Shown: positions 1 to 8,072 of the stretch, one piece after another
Numbering within the stretch: position 1 is the stretch's first letter
Layout: every line of letters starts with the position of its first letter
IMG/VR virus record: IMGVR_UViG_3300042868_003903
Location: 1 to 38,277 of that record
Length of the DNA stretch: 38,277 bases
Direction: 5' to 3' (one strand)
DNA from: a virus
Program-made: the position numbers and the translations under genes
The notes under the pieces: model-generated
Seen by the model: only the letters and a program-made list of their open reading frames with translations
The model's database searches: none
Told to the model about the DNA's origin: nothing

Positions 1-127
1 ACATGTTGATCTCCTCGTAGCCGAGGATGCCTTCGCCCATCATGCCGTTCTTGAACTGGCGCGAGATCGTGCTGGTCGGGTTGAACAGGCCCTTCATGCC
101 TTCCACCAGGCCCGCGTTGGCCGCCGG
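1..127. repeat. Terminal direct repeat, left copy (circular-assembly overlap)
   Basis: These 127 bases are identical to bases 38151-38277. The coat-protein gene passes through them in frame, so the molecule is circular or circularly permuted and one copy is redundant. The exact length of 127 is a common assembler k-mer, which points to an assembly overlap. P22-type headful phages have permuted ends, so a fixed biological end is not expected here. Confidence 0.95.
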
Positions 128-625
128 ATTGACCGTGGCGTAACGCGGCGACATGACAGCGGCAGCCTCGTTCAGTTTCTGCTGCGCTTGCAGCAGCACC
201 AGCGAGGTGGCCGGCGTCGTGCCGGGGGTGCCGACAGACTGGAAGATGTCCTTGTACGCGTTGGCGACATCGGCGTCGATGCTGGCCGCGAGTTGCGAAA
301 CCCGGGGCTTGAGCACGCGATCAGCGAAGTCGTCCAGCGACAGGGCCATCTCGGCCGAGGTGAAGTTGACGCCGATGTGCTTCTGCGAAGCGATCGTCAG
401 CGTGGTGAACTGCTGCTGCACCTCTTGCACTTGCAGCGCAGCACCGTCGGTGACCAGCGCGCGATCCGGCAGGCGAATGCGCAGCGTGTCGCCGATCTTG
501 GCGCCTTCGACGGCGAACGAATCGTCGTACTGACGATTCACGTTGCGGGTGATGACCAGGTTGTTCTCCAGGATCTCCAACGCTTTGTTGGTGATCATGT
601 CGATGGTCAACAGACTTTGAGCCAT
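1..625 (-). CDS. Major capsid (coat) protein, P22 gp5-like, N-terminal part of a gene split by the window ends
   Basis: This is the amino-terminal 208 codons of the coat protein. The gene continues from base 38150 to its stop at 37564, giving 403 residues in total, close to the roughly 430 of P22 gp5. The ATG at 625 follows an AAAGGA ribosome site at 8 bases. The start (MAQSLLTIDMITNKALEILE) and the following stretches about oriented fusion to a beta-rich body (RQYDDSFAVEGAKIGDTLRI) and QFTTLTIASQKHIGVNFTSA are typical of the P22 coat family. It forms the icosahedral shell on the scaffold encoded directly upstream. The frame is intact across the join: the internal ATG at 38256 equals base 106 and lies 173 codons from the start. 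Confidence 0.9.
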   Translation of the reverse strand, partial: MAQSLLTIDMITNKALEILENNLVITRNVNRQYDDSFAVEGAKIGDTLRIRLPDRALVTDGAALQVQEVQQQFTTLTIASQKHIGVNFTSAEMALSLDDFADRVLKPRVSQLAASIDADVANAYKDIFQSVGTPGTTPATSLVLLQAQQKLNEAAAVMSPRYATVNPAANAGLVEGMKGLFNPTSTISRQFKNGMMGEGILGYEEINM

Positions 626-642
626 GACAGATTCCTTTCAGT

Positions 643-1413
643 TCAACGAACGCGATTCTTGGCTTCCCACTGCCTCATCTGCCGCTGCCGCTCGGCCTCG
701 ATCCACTGGCTGGTGGTCATGTTCTTCACAGACCTCGGGTCAGTGGTGTCGTACGTCGTAGACGCAGACCTGGCGGTAACAGGCGTGATCGGCGTGGGGG
801 CCGCAGAGGTTTTCTTTACCGGCGGGCTCGACTGCACTTTGGCTTCGATCCTGCCGATTTCCTTGGCCTGCAAATAAGCCGGCAGCCGAGAAATCCGCTC
901 CGCTTCCTTGGGATTGCTCCCGAGGTAGTACGCAACATCCGGCCCCACGTCAGAGGCTTGGATGGTCTGCGCCATCAGGGTCGTGATCGGCAGCTTCGGG
1001 TTCAGCGCGACTTGCTCGAAGTCGTCGTACTTTTCCCGGGCCGCTTCTTCGCGCTCCTGATAACTTTCCAGCAGGGCTTCCTGTTGCTGCCGCTGCTCAC
1101 GCTGCTGAACCAGTTCTTGCGCCTTGCGTTCGGCAAGCGCTTGCGCGTACTCGTCGACGTTGGCGAACTGATCCGCAGTGGGTGCGGGGGCGGTAACGGG
1201 TCGTTGCTGGGCAGGTTGCGTGAGCTTCCTTTCCCACTTGCGCTGCTCTTTTGCGAGCCGCTTGGTGATCAGTGCGTCGACTTCCTCTTGCGTGAAAGTC
1301 TTTGACTGTTCAGCCGGCGCATCAGTAGCGACATCCGGGGTGGCCGTCACCTCGGGCGCTTGCACGGTTTCCGCTGGCGCGGTGTCCGCTACGGGCAGTT
1401 GATCTGCGTCCAT
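643..1413 (-). CDS. Capsid scaffolding protein
   Basis: A 256-residue, highly charged protein that lies immediately upstream of the coat gene, the position of the scaffold (gp8) in P22. The N-terminus is acidic and Ala/Pro/Thr rich (about residues 1-40). It is followed by long Glu/Lys/Arg/Gln-rich helices (about 40-190) including QREQRQQQEALLESYQEREE, predicted coiled coil. The C-terminus is short and basic (WIEAERQRQMRQWEAKNRVR), matching the coat-binding basic tail of known scaffolds. Scaffolds direct procapsid assembly and leave before DNA packaging. The role is inferred from composition and place; sequence identity in this family is usually low. Confidence 0.85.
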   Translation of the reverse strand: MDADQLPVADTAPAETVQAPEVTATPDVATDAPAEQSKTFTQEEVDALITKRLAKEQRKWERKLTQPAQQRPVTAPAPTADQFANVDEYAQALAERKAQELVQQREQRQQQEALLESYQEREEAAREKYDDFEQVALNPKLPITTLMAQTIQASDVGPDVAYYLGSNPKEAERISRLPAYLQAKEIGRIEAKVQSSPPVKKTSAAPTPITPVTARSASTTYDTTDPRSVKNMTTSQWIEAERQRQMRQWEAKNRVR

Positions 1414-1475
1414 GTGATTCCGTGGAATCCCCGGTCAACGGGCCGGTACGATGGCGCGGAATATACCACGCTAAT
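1414..1475 (-). promoter_or_regulatory. Leader before the scaffold gene, possible internal late promoter
   Basis: This is one of the few gaps of more than 20 bases in the late operon. Read leftward it contains a TATATT hexamer (1465-1460) and, near the scaffold start, the inverted repeat GATTCC-AC-GGAATC. No convincing -35 hexamer is seen, so promoter activity is only a possibility. Confidence 0.2.
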
Positions 1476-1733
1476 TTATTCGCCGCGCGCTTCTCTTTCC
1501 ATCGGCGCGTTGCGGTATCCGTATCGAATGATCTGCCACAGATAGGTCGCGTAGTATTTCACCGTGCCCATGCGCTGCCACTGCTGCCAGTGAACCTGCT
1601 CGTGGCGGATCAGGCTGTCGGAGTACATGTGCTCCGGCAGGATGTAAATGCCCCACGGGGCCAGCGCCACGCCAGCGAAGCCCGTGCGTCGCAGCACCCA
1701 GGCGATGATTCCGCGTGCGGGCTTGGGCGTCAC
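1476..1733 (-). CDS. Small HExxH metallopeptidase-like protein
   Basis: An 85-residue protein with a zincin motif HEQVH at residues 44-48 inside a helix (LIRHEQVHWQQWQRMG), and a Glu at about 79 (NAPMERE) placed like the third zinc ligand of gluzincins. A hydrophobic stretch lies at about residues 18-32. The start is GTG at 1733 and overlaps the stop of the preceding gene as GTGA, indicating translational coupling. It sits between a fibre-associated gene and the scaffold. The target is unknown; a virion-maturation, host-wall or anti-host role are all possible. The fold is far below the size of normal peptidases, so catalytic activity is an inference from the motif. Confidence 0.6.
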   Translation of the reverse strand: MTPKPARGIIAWVLRRTGFAGVALAPWGIYILPEHMYSDSLIRHEQVHWQQWQRMGTVKYYATYLWQIIRYGYRNAPMEREARGE

Positions 1734-2200
1734 AGCAGCGGCTCCGAGGTGGGCTCTACGATGTCTTCGGCCACAGGCTCGTCAGGCTGCACAATTTGCA
1801 GGCCGAGACGGCCCATCGCCACCCAGGGGTCTTGCGGCGTCATGTCGGCGCGTGCGAATAGGCCCTCGACGTCTTCCAGCGTGCATTCCACCGGCGGCTC
1901 GGCCTGCTGGCAGGCAGCGTAGACGTGATCCGGCCTACCGGGGTAGGAATCGACCATCACCCATTGGCCGGGTTGATCGGGGTCAGGCTGCTGCCATTCC
2001 CACCACTGGCAGGGCGCCATCACCTGATAGCCCTCGGGCACATACCCTGTGCTGATGTAGTGCGTGGCTGGCGCTTTGCCGTCTGCGCTTAGGCCGGTTT
2101 GCCACATGTGCTGGTCGCTGTTGGCGAACATGTTGGCGATGGAGCGGCCTAGCGGGGCGTCGGCGGCGTCGAGAATCATTGTGCGGAAGACGTCGGTCAT
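1730..2200 (-). CDS. Hypothetical protein downstream of head-spike fibre
   Basis: A 156-residue soluble acidic protein, rich in Trp, Gln and Pro (CQWWEWQQPDPDQPGQW at about residues 63-79). I do not recognise the family. The ATG at 2200 has a GAGGC ribosome site, and the gene follows the fibre gene after 9 bases, so it is probably co-translated with it. Proteins in this position are often fibre chaperones or small virion parts, but no chaperone motif is visible. The C-terminus is a low-complexity acidic tail (DEPVAEDIVEPTSEP). Confidence 0.65.
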   Translation of the reverse strand: MTDVFRTMILDAADAPLGRSIANMFANSDQHMWQTGLSADGKAPATHYISTGYVPEGYQVMAPCQWWEWQQPDPDQPGQWVMVDSYPGRPDHVYAACQQAEPPVECTLEDVEGLFARADMTPQDPWVAMGRLGLQIVQPDEPVAEDIVEPTSEPLL

Positions 2201-2209
2201 GGTGTGCCT

Positions 2210-4246
2210 CTAAATCTGGATGCCGGTCTTCCCCGCAACCCAATTCTCCATCGCAGCAATGTTGCCGGCAGATACGGCGCTGCCAACCACTGCTAAAGAG
2301 TAAAGGTGGCCGTTGAGCCAGAAGGTACTGTTGTTGCGAGAGCCGATGTAGAGCGGATAGGTGCCGAAGTTGCCGGTTCCAGCCGAACCAGATGGGGAGT
2401 CTTGCTCAACAATACCGTTTACTCTTGGAATAAGCTCTGTAGATATTGATGCTCCGGCAATATCCATTATTGAAGACACAACATTAGAAATTGGCGCCGC
2501 AAACGTTGCTGGCAGATATTCGGCAACACTTGTGCCGCTTACAGTTGCGTAATAGTTTTGCGCTCCATTAGTGGCAGGCCCCCTTAATTGGAATGTTCCG
2601 TTTGTTGTACTTGCGTTTGAAGACAACTCAGTAATAGTTCCAATGGTGGCATCACTCAACTTCCTAACCCCCGCAAACACCCCAACCTTATCCGTCGCGG
2701 ACAGGTTCAGATTCGCAGGCGTGTACATCCCATCGTCAATGCCGTCAAACCGCAGGTACAGCGGGAAGCCGTTGGTGTCGTAGGTGTTGGCGTCAGCAAT
2801 GCGCTGGTAGGCCGGGATGTTGGCGCCGATGTTGGCGGGGCGGAGGTCGGCGCCCCAGAAATATAAACCAGCCGATCCTATACCGAGGTATGTTGTGTTG
2901 TTATTTCCTGTGGCAAGACCAACAGTTAGATACACCGTAGAGGCGCCAGCAACACCAGTCAAACTAACTCGCCACCATCCGTTTCCAACATTTTCTGGCG
3001 TTCCAGCAGTGTATCCCGCAGCCACAGTTCCCCATAGACCAGTATCTGGGTTAAACCAAGAATTAGTGTTATTTCCAACATTAAAGCGCAGCCATCTATT
3101 TTGTCCCGCACTTTTTACATAAATGCTATATGTGTACGTTGCGGACGAAACAGCACTGGTAAGTGTCCAATAAGCGGAATGCGCAGATGATGCAGTATCT
3201 TCTTGAATATAATCAGCAGTATTGCCGCCTAACGGATCAAGCGTGGCGGTGGTGTTTGCAACAGAACCAGAACCAAAAGCGTTTAGGGCAGATTTCGTCC
3301 ACGCCCCATTATCAAACTCCTCCGAATATGTCAACAAATTCACCCGCGCCCGCAATTCGGGCCGAGAAGTGGAGGAGCCAGGGGCGATGGAGACGGCGTG
3401 GTTGCCGGGGAGCGTGGAGTACCACGATGATGTGATCGGCTGGTACAGTGGAAGCGTGTTGGCTTCGGAGGCTAGGCGGAGGTCGGCGCCCCAGATGTAG
3501 ATGCCGGAGGTGCCGTCGCCGGTAAAAGTTTCAGATGCAGAGCTATTGGAAACAACTACAGCAAAACTGCTTCCAGACGGCAGGCTAGAAATAATTCCAG
3601 CGCACCTGTACCAGCCATTGCCAACAGGAGTTATGGTTGCACTTGATAGCCCACTACCAGTAGCCGGACCAACGACAACTCCACTAGACAAGTCAAAAAA
3701 TGTTCTTGACCCGGGGCTTCCTTGCCCAAAAGACAAAAACGAGTATTCTGCGGCTTTGGCGTAAATGGAAAATGCATGTGGAACTAGAAAAGTACTGCTT
3801 ATGACTTGAGTTATTGTGTGAGTTGCATTATTGGTGTTGGCAATAAGTTTGTCAGCAGTTGTGGTGCCGTCAGGCGCAACAACAACATTTACCCACGGCG
3901 GCGTTCCCGTCGTGTTTATGTTGCCTTTCGCCCACGCCGCATTATCAAACTCCTCCGAATACGTAAGCAAATTCACCCGCTTGGCACCGTTCGTGCCAAC
4001 GCCGTTCTGACTCTTATCCAGCATCAACCCCACCGGCACCGCAGCACCCTGCCCCGGCATTGCCACGGGCGTGGTGCCAACAGAGGTGTCGAACATCGTG
4101 CTCAGGTCACTCGGGTCGTACCAAGCGCCGGCTACGGTGCCGCCTTCAAACAACTGGGACGGGTCAAACTGCTGGACGCCGAACCCGGCTACCGACCCCA
4201 GGCCGATGGGCAGGCCGTTGCGGATGGGAACGCCAAAGAACGGCAT
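2210..4246 (-). CDS. Head-spike/tail-fibre protein with duplicated carbohydrate-binding-like domains
   Basis: A 678-residue virion surface protein. Residues 1-60 form a short Gly-rich head-binding region, and about 50-75 carry WYDPSDLSTMFD. Two homologous beta-domains follow, each opening with VNLLTYSEEFDN and closing with YIWGADLR or YFWGADLR: about 92-270 and about 303-480. This NLLTYSEEFDNAAW signature belongs to the phage head-spike fibre family. The C-terminal third (about 490-678, YLRFDGIDDGMYTP ... YIGSRNNSTFWLNGHLYSL) looks like a LamG/concanavalin-type lectin. The likely role is binding of host surface glycans. The gene is noticeably richer in A and T than its neighbours, and the two domains keep a near-identical DNA block, pointing to recent duplication. 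The ATG at 4246 has a GAGGCG site. Confidence 0.8.
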   Translation of the reverse strand: MPFFGVPIRNGLPIGLGSVAGFGVQQFDPSQLFEGGTVAGAWYDPSDLSTMFDTSVGTTPVAMPGQGAAVPVGLMLDKSQNGVGTNGAKRVNLLTYSEEFDNAAWAKGNINTTGTPPWVNVVVAPDGTTTADKLIANTNNATHTITQVISSTFLVPHAFSIYAKAAEYSFLSFGQGSPGSRTFFDLSSGVVVGPATGSGLSSATITPVGNGWYRCAGIISSLPSGSSFAVVVSNSSASETFTGDGTSGIYIWGADLRLASEANTLPLYQPITSSWYSTLPGNHAVSIAPGSSTSRPELRARVNLLTYSEEFDNGAWTKSALNAFGSGSVANTTATLDPLGGNTADYIQEDTASSAHSAYWTLTSAVSSATYTYSIYVKSAGQNRWLRFNVGNNTNSWFNPDTGLWGTVAAGYTAGTPENVGNGWWRVSLTGVAGASTVYLTVGLATGNNNTTYLGIGSAGLYFWGADLRPANIGANIPAYQRIADANTYDTNGFPLYLRFDGIDDGMYTPANLNLSATDKVGVFAGVRKLSDATIGTITELSSNASTTNGTFQLRGPATNGAQNYYATVSGTSVAEYLPATFAAPISNVVSSIMDIAGASISTELIPRVNGIVEQDSPSGSAGTGNFGTYPLYIGSRNNSTFWLNGHLYSLAVVGSAVSAGNIAAMENWVAGKTGIQI
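3299..3347 (-). repeat. Duplicated 49 bp block in fibre gene, copy 2
   Basis: This block matches 3932-3980 at 45 of 49 bases. Both encode the VNLLTYSEEFDNAAW-type opening of a fibre domain. Base conservation higher than needed for the protein suggests recent domain duplication or gene conversion. Confidence 0.85.
3932..3980 (-). repeat. Duplicated 49 bp block in fibre gene, copy 1
   Basis: Partner of 3299-3347 (45 of 49 identical). It marks the start of the first head-spike fibre domain. Confidence 0.85.
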
Positions 4247-4258
4247 AGCAGCGCCTCG

Positions 4259-4561
4259 TTACTGGATGTTGATGGGCTTGGCGTACACGGTGCCGCCGCC
4301 GGTGACCTGAATCGCGCTCACGCGCCAAGGTGCGCCGGTGCCGCCGGGCACCTTGAACGGGATCGGCGTGTTGGGCGGGATCGGCGTGTCCGCAGTGGTA
4401 GCCGTGGCGCTTTCGCCAACGCGGACGTACGCCGCAGTGGTACACCACACCACCACGCCTTGCGGGCCTGCGGGCCAGGTGCCGGTGTTGCCGGCCGTGC
4501 CGGTGTAAGACGCCGTGCGTGCGGTGAACGTTGCGTCGTCGAGGGGGTTGAGCAGTTCCAC
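4259..4561 (-). CDS. Small hypothetical virion-type protein
   Basis: A 100-residue Thr/Ala/Gly/Pro-rich protein with expected beta structure (VSAIQVTGGGTVYAKPINIQ at the C-terminus). The start is GTG at 4561 with an AAGGAG site 7 bases upstream. It lies between the fibre and the DUF5856-like gene in the head module. The composition fits a minor capsid or fibre-adaptor protein, but I recognise no family, and this role is inference from place only. Confidence 0.7.
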   Translation of the reverse strand: MELLNPLDDATFTARTASYTGTAGNTGTWPAGPQGVVVWCTTAAYVRVGESATATTADTPIPPNTPIPFKVPGGTGAPWRVSAIQVTGGGTVYAKPINIQ

Positions 4562-4571
4562 AGTGGGCTCC

Positions 4572-4934
4572 TTACGCCAAGAATTTCAGCTTGTACAGGG
4601 TGCTGTAAAACAGCGCCAGAATCTCGTCGAGGATGTTCTGCAGCGGCGTGCATTCCTTCTCAACGACGTCGTAGCGCTCGTCCATGATGGTCTGCGCCAT
4701 GTCCTCAAGGAACTCCACCACGTTGTTCGTCTTGGCCGCCGACTGCAGTTCGATCGGGCCGATCAGGCCGTACTTGCCCTGATACGCCTCGGCGAACTTG
4801 TCCGCCAGATCGATGATCTCGTCGTAGAACGCGCCCAGCGCTTGGTGCTTGGCGTACGACCGCGTGTTCAGATGCACGCTGTGCGCGACGTCGCGCGACA
4901 GGAACAGTTGGCCGATGAACTTTTCGCAACTCAT
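4572..4934 (-). CDS. Helical phage protein, DUF5856-like
   Basis: A 120-residue all-helical protein that opens with a conserved phage motif (FLSRDVAHSVHLNTRSYAKH, residues about 11-30) followed by LGAFYDEIIDLADKFAEAYQGKYG. From memory this matches DUF5856, whose helical pattern recalls ferritin/Dps-like four-helix bundles; that relationship is uncertain. The ATG at 4934 overlaps the portal stop as ATGA, so the two are translationally coupled. The function is unknown; neighbours place it with the head genes. Confidence 0.75.
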   Translation of the reverse strand: MSCEKFIGQLFLSRDVAHSVHLNTRSYAKHQALGAFYDEIIDLADKFAEAYQGKYGLIGPIELQSAAKTNNVVEFLEDMAQTIMDERYDVVEKECTPLQNILDEILALFYSTLYKLKFLA

Positions 4935-7084
4935 ACTGGCATTCCTTGCGGTGCGGCCGTAGGCATCTGGCCCTGCATGGCGATTGACATGTCACCCACG
5001 GTGGCGATGTCGCGCATGGTCTGCATGATAATCTCTTGCACCTGTTCCGGCGTCATGCCGGTCTGCACAGCCTGCAAGCGGCGCGTTTCGGCCTCGTACG
5101 CTTTAATCTCGGCGTCAGCCTCGGCCTTGAACACGTCTACGCGCATCTTCTGCGCTTCCATCGACTGCTGGACGTTCTGCAGCATCTGCTGCATGGCCTG
5201 CATCTCTTGCGTCAGCACCTGAATCTGCTGGTTCGCAGCCTGCAGCGCCGGGTCGTCCTGATCCTGTAGCAGCTTCGGATCGATGGTTTTGCGCAGGCGC
5301 TCAGCCAGTTCTTCCGCGCCAGGCCAGTCCATGTTCTTGACGAACAGGTCGCCGGCCACAGCCCACAGCTGCGGCGAGCCTTGCAGGATCTGCGACATGG
5401 CGTCCATCGCTTCCTGCCGCTTCGTCAGGTACGACGGGCCGGTAGTCACCACGACGTCGTATTTGCCGACCCCTGGGTTGTAAATCTTCTCGATGGTGAT
5501 GCCGTTCTGATCCTTCAACTCGCGCACCGGCTCGGGCTGCATCGGGTTGATCTTGGCCATCGACGTCTGGCCGTCCATGCCGATGATCCGCGCGATGCGC
5601 TGCGTGTCGTAGATCTTCGGGATCATGTCGATGATCTGGCGCGTCACATGGCGGATGGCCCGAGCCAGGTTATCCACATAATGGTAGGTTCCGGTATCGC
5701 TCTGAGCCTGACGAGCCAGAATAGCGCGGCCCGATCGTTCGTTGGAAGTCGCGCCGAGGGATGGATCGTATTGGCCCGTGGTTGCCTTGATGTCGTCTGA
5801 GGCGCCCATCTTGGCGGCGATAAGCCCTTGCTGCGCCATCGGCGGCTGCGCTCGCTGAGGAAGCGGGAAAGAGTTTCCGGCTCCATCTGTGGCATCAGGG
5901 TTTACCTCCAGATACGGCCAGTTCTGCGTGTTCGCCGTCTTCCACTGGTGCTCGTAGCCCTCGAATTGCCCGCCGTACCCGATGAACGGCGCCTTGGGGG
6001 CCAGCGCAAGCATTTCGGCTTCCTGCGACACCCAGTAGTTGTACATGCGCTGGGCGTCCTTGGCGTTGCGCACTAGGCCCGAGATGTGGATTTCCCCGTC
6101 CACCTCAAACTCGTTGCCTACCACGCGCACCACCGGGATGTATTTCCCAACCCAGTCCCGCTCCTCCAGAACCTCGAAACCGTTGGTTTTCATCCACTTC
6201 ACCACGCGCTTGGACGACTCGCGCGTGCGCAGCGGCTCCATGCCCATCGCTTCCATCTGGCGGGCCTCAAACGACCCCTTGAATGCCGTCATGCCGCCAG
6301 GATAGAGGTTCAGCGTGGCCTTGACCTCGTCGACGTAGAAATACTCCGCGATCCGAATGACGTCTTCGTTCAGCCAGTACCCCATCGACGCATCGCCCAC
6401 GCCTTGCGTGCGCAGCGTGGTAATCGGCGTAGCATCCGGGAACATCCGCTCAAACTCGCTGATCGTGATGTCCTGCGTGATAAAGCAGTACCGCGCATCC
6501 GACCCGCAGGGGTCTTGGATCATCGGGTCCATGTACACGCTAAACGCGTTGCGGATGCGGCCGATGCGGATGTCCTGATCGAACGTGTCCTCGTCGCAGT
6601 ACTCCGTCAGCAGGCGGATATACCCCTCGCCAAACGTGACCTGATTGTCGCAAGCCGTGTCGTACGCCACGTCGGCGTCAGACATGTACTCGATGTGCCG
6701 CACGATGCCGTCGAAAATCTCGGCAACCTCGGGGTCGGCGCGGTCGTCGGCAGGGATGACCTTGCCGCTAGGGCGGTTTTGGCGCTGCTCGTTGGTGACG
6801 TTGCGAACGTGCTGCGGCAGTTTGTTGATCGTCAGGCACGGCCTGGCGTTTACCGTCTGGCCCTGCACGCTACCGCGCGTGGCCAGCACGTCCTGCGGCC
6901 ACTGCCAGTTGTTGTCGGGGCTGCCGGCCATGAACCGCAGATCATCCAACTCAGCCTGCCGCGTGAGCGAAAACGCAGACTGAGCGGACTGCATCCGCGA
7001 CCGCATTTCTGCCAGCAGTTCAGAGCGGTCCGATCCGCCGTTGGCAACGCGCTCCGCGCCGCCGATGCCGTCATCCCGTGCCAT
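4931..7084 (-). CDS. Portal protein, P22 gp1-like
   Basis: A 717-residue portal, the size expected for P22-type portals (725). It forms the dodecameric ring at one capsid vertex through which DNA is packaged and ejected. Typical features are an N-terminal helical region with LDDLRFMAGSPDNNWQWPQD, then INKLPQHVRNVTNEQRQNRP, a middle part with ATSNERSGRAILARQAQSDT, and a long Gln-rich C-terminal coiled coil (about 600-690, QQIQVLTQEMQAMQQML) corresponding to the P22 barrel. A GTG at 7120 would add 12 residues but overlaps the upstream small gene. The ATG at 7084 lies one base after that gene's stop and is preferred. Confidence 0.92.
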   Translation of the reverse strand: MARDDGIGGAERVANGGSDRSELLAEMRSRMQSAQSAFSLTRQAELDDLRFMAGSPDNNWQWPQDVLATRGSVQGQTVNARPCLTINKLPQHVRNVTNEQRQNRPSGKVIPADDRADPEVAEIFDGIVRHIEYMSDADVAYDTACDNQVTFGEGYIRLLTEYCDEDTFDQDIRIGRIRNAFSVYMDPMIQDPCGSDARYCFITQDITISEFERMFPDATPITTLRTQGVGDASMGYWLNEDVIRIAEYFYVDEVKATLNLYPGGMTAFKGSFEARQMEAMGMEPLRTRESSKRVVKWMKTNGFEVLEERDWVGKYIPVVRVVGNEFEVDGEIHISGLVRNAKDAQRMYNYWVSQEAEMLALAPKAPFIGYGGQFEGYEHQWKTANTQNWPYLEVNPDATDGAGNSFPLPQRAQPPMAQQGLIAAKMGASDDIKATTGQYDPSLGATSNERSGRAILARQAQSDTGTYHYVDNLARAIRHVTRQIIDMIPKIYDTQRIARIIGMDGQTSMAKINPMQPEPVRELKDQNGITIEKIYNPGVGKYDVVVTTGPSYLTKRQEAMDAMSQILQGSPQLWAVAGDLFVKNMDWPGAEELAERLRKTIDPKLLQDQDDPALQAANQQIQVLTQEMQAMQQMLQNVQQSMEAQKMRVDVFKAEADAEIKAYEAETRRLQAVQTGMTPEQVQEIIMQTMRDIATVGDMSIAMQGQMPTAAPQGMPV

Positions 7085-7085
7085 G

Positions 7086-7232
7086 TTATCTCTTGCCCTT
7101 CGCAGGCGCCTTTGCGGCACGTTGCGTGTTGTACGCGATGGCCACCGCCTGCTTCTGCGGTTTGCCGTGCGCCATTTCGGTCTTCACGTTCTTGCGAAAC
7201 GCTTCTTTGGACGCGGATTTCACCAGCGGCAT
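7086..7232 (-). CDS. Small basic phage protein (48 residues)
   Basis: This 48-residue basic protein reads MPLVKSASKEAFRKNVKTEM at its start and GKPQKQAVAIAYNTQRAAK after it. That pattern is a widespread small-protein family found next to portal and terminase genes in many phages. A strong GGGAGG ribosome site lies 4 bases before the ATG. It is packed between the HExxH protein and the portal. The function is unknown; the high Lys content would fit nucleic-acid contact. Confidence 0.8.
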   Translation of the reverse strand: MPLVKSASKEAFRKNVKTEMAHGKPQKQAVAIAYNTQRAAKAPAKGKR

Positions 7233-7233
7233 G

Positions 7234-7899
7234 TTACCTCCCAGGGATGACAGGCTGCGCGCGGCGCGCCAGATCCATTAGAACAGAAAATTCGGTGGCG
7301 TACGTTGGGTCAACGTGCGGCGGGGCGTCGGGCCGATTTTTTGTGTTGTCAACAGTGCTGCCCATGCCAAACGCAGGCAATTCATCTGAAGAAGAGCGAT
7401 AGCCTTTATTTTGATTGACCCAATCTGGCGCAATTTTTTCAGCAGTTTTTCGTCTGTTATATTCATACAGACGCCAGCCAATAATTCCAGATTCTTTGTA
7501 AACAAGTTTTTCAAATGCGTCTACAAATTGCTTTTGCGCTGGCGTCAATTTTGTGCCTTGTTTTTCTTGGTTTTTTATCTCGTAGTATTGATTGTACATT
7601 TGAGCGTCAGCGGCATGAGTTAACTCATGTAGCACTGTTGACGGCCCTTGACCAGACCGAATTGTAATTTTTCCTGTTTTTGGCAACAGCCCGCCAATCA
7701 AAGGATTTTGCTCAAATTCTCCTTTATAAGGGTAAAATACTTGAGTTTTTATTGGCGGCATCATTCGTCTTGCCGACAAATAATCCACCAATTCGCCGTA
7801 TTGAGGAAATTGCGCCGCGCGTTGCAACAAATCAAACGTTTCGTCTGATTGTCGAACCAAAGCATTTTGAGCCTTTGGCGTTAGCGCGTTGCGGGGCAT
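7234..7899 (-). CDS. Putative zinc metallopeptidase (HELTH motif)
   Basis: A 221-residue protein starting at ATG 7899 (MPRNALTPKAQNALVRQSDE) with a GGGGA ribosome site. Residues 91-95 are HELTH in the context GPSTVLHELTHAADAQMY, the zinc-binding and catalytic motif of many metallopeptidases. The downstream PAFGMGS and YATEFSVLMDLA regions may supply further structure. A longer reading to 8007 would run through the preceding small gene and is unlikely. The gene is clearly more AT-rich than the terminase and portal genes around it, suggesting separate acquisition. Similar phage proteins are often virion-associated or of unknown role. Its place between terminase and portal is unusual for a lysin. 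Specificity is unknown. Confidence 0.7.
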   Translation of the reverse strand: MPRNALTPKAQNALVRQSDETFDLLQRAAQFPQYGELVDYLSARRMMPPIKTQVFYPYKGEFEQNPLIGGLLPKTGKITIRSGQGPSTVLHELTHAADAQMYNQYYEIKNQEKQGTKLTPAQKQFVDAFEKLVYKESGIIGWRLYEYNRRKTAEKIAPDWVNQNKGYRSSSDELPAFGMGSTVDNTKNRPDAPPHVDPTYATEFSVLMDLARRAQPVIPGR

Positions 7900-7900
7900 G

Positions 7901-8059
7901 TCATTTCCCCTTCGGTTTGGCCGTTTTGGCCGACTCGCGGAACGCTTTTGCCGTAGGCGCGCCAGGTGAGCCGGGTTTGCGCATCTTTTCGCCGCTGCCG
8001 GCAGCAATGCGCTCGCGTTTGGCGTGGATATTGGCGTAGAGACCGGGTTTCGTGGCCAT
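7901..8059 (-). CDS. Small basic phage protein (52 residues)
   Basis: The 52 residues begin MATKPGLYANIHAKRERIAA and continue GSGEKMRKPGSPGAPTAKAF. This is a pattern I know from many phage genomes near the terminase, with no assigned function. A GAGG site precedes the ATG at 8059. The TGA stop lies one base before the next ATG. The protein is rich in Lys, Arg and Gly and is probably disordered. Confidence 0.8.
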   Translation of the reverse strand: MATKPGLYANIHAKRERIAAGSGEKMRKPGSPGAPTAKAFRESAKTAKPKGK

Positions 8060-8072
8060 TTTTACCTCGCAT

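Noticed and set aside
6086-7402. A 438-codon frame on the + strand
   Set aside because: It is antisense to the portal and the next small genes. The product is Arg/His/Val-biased without domains, a normal shadow in GC-rich DNA.
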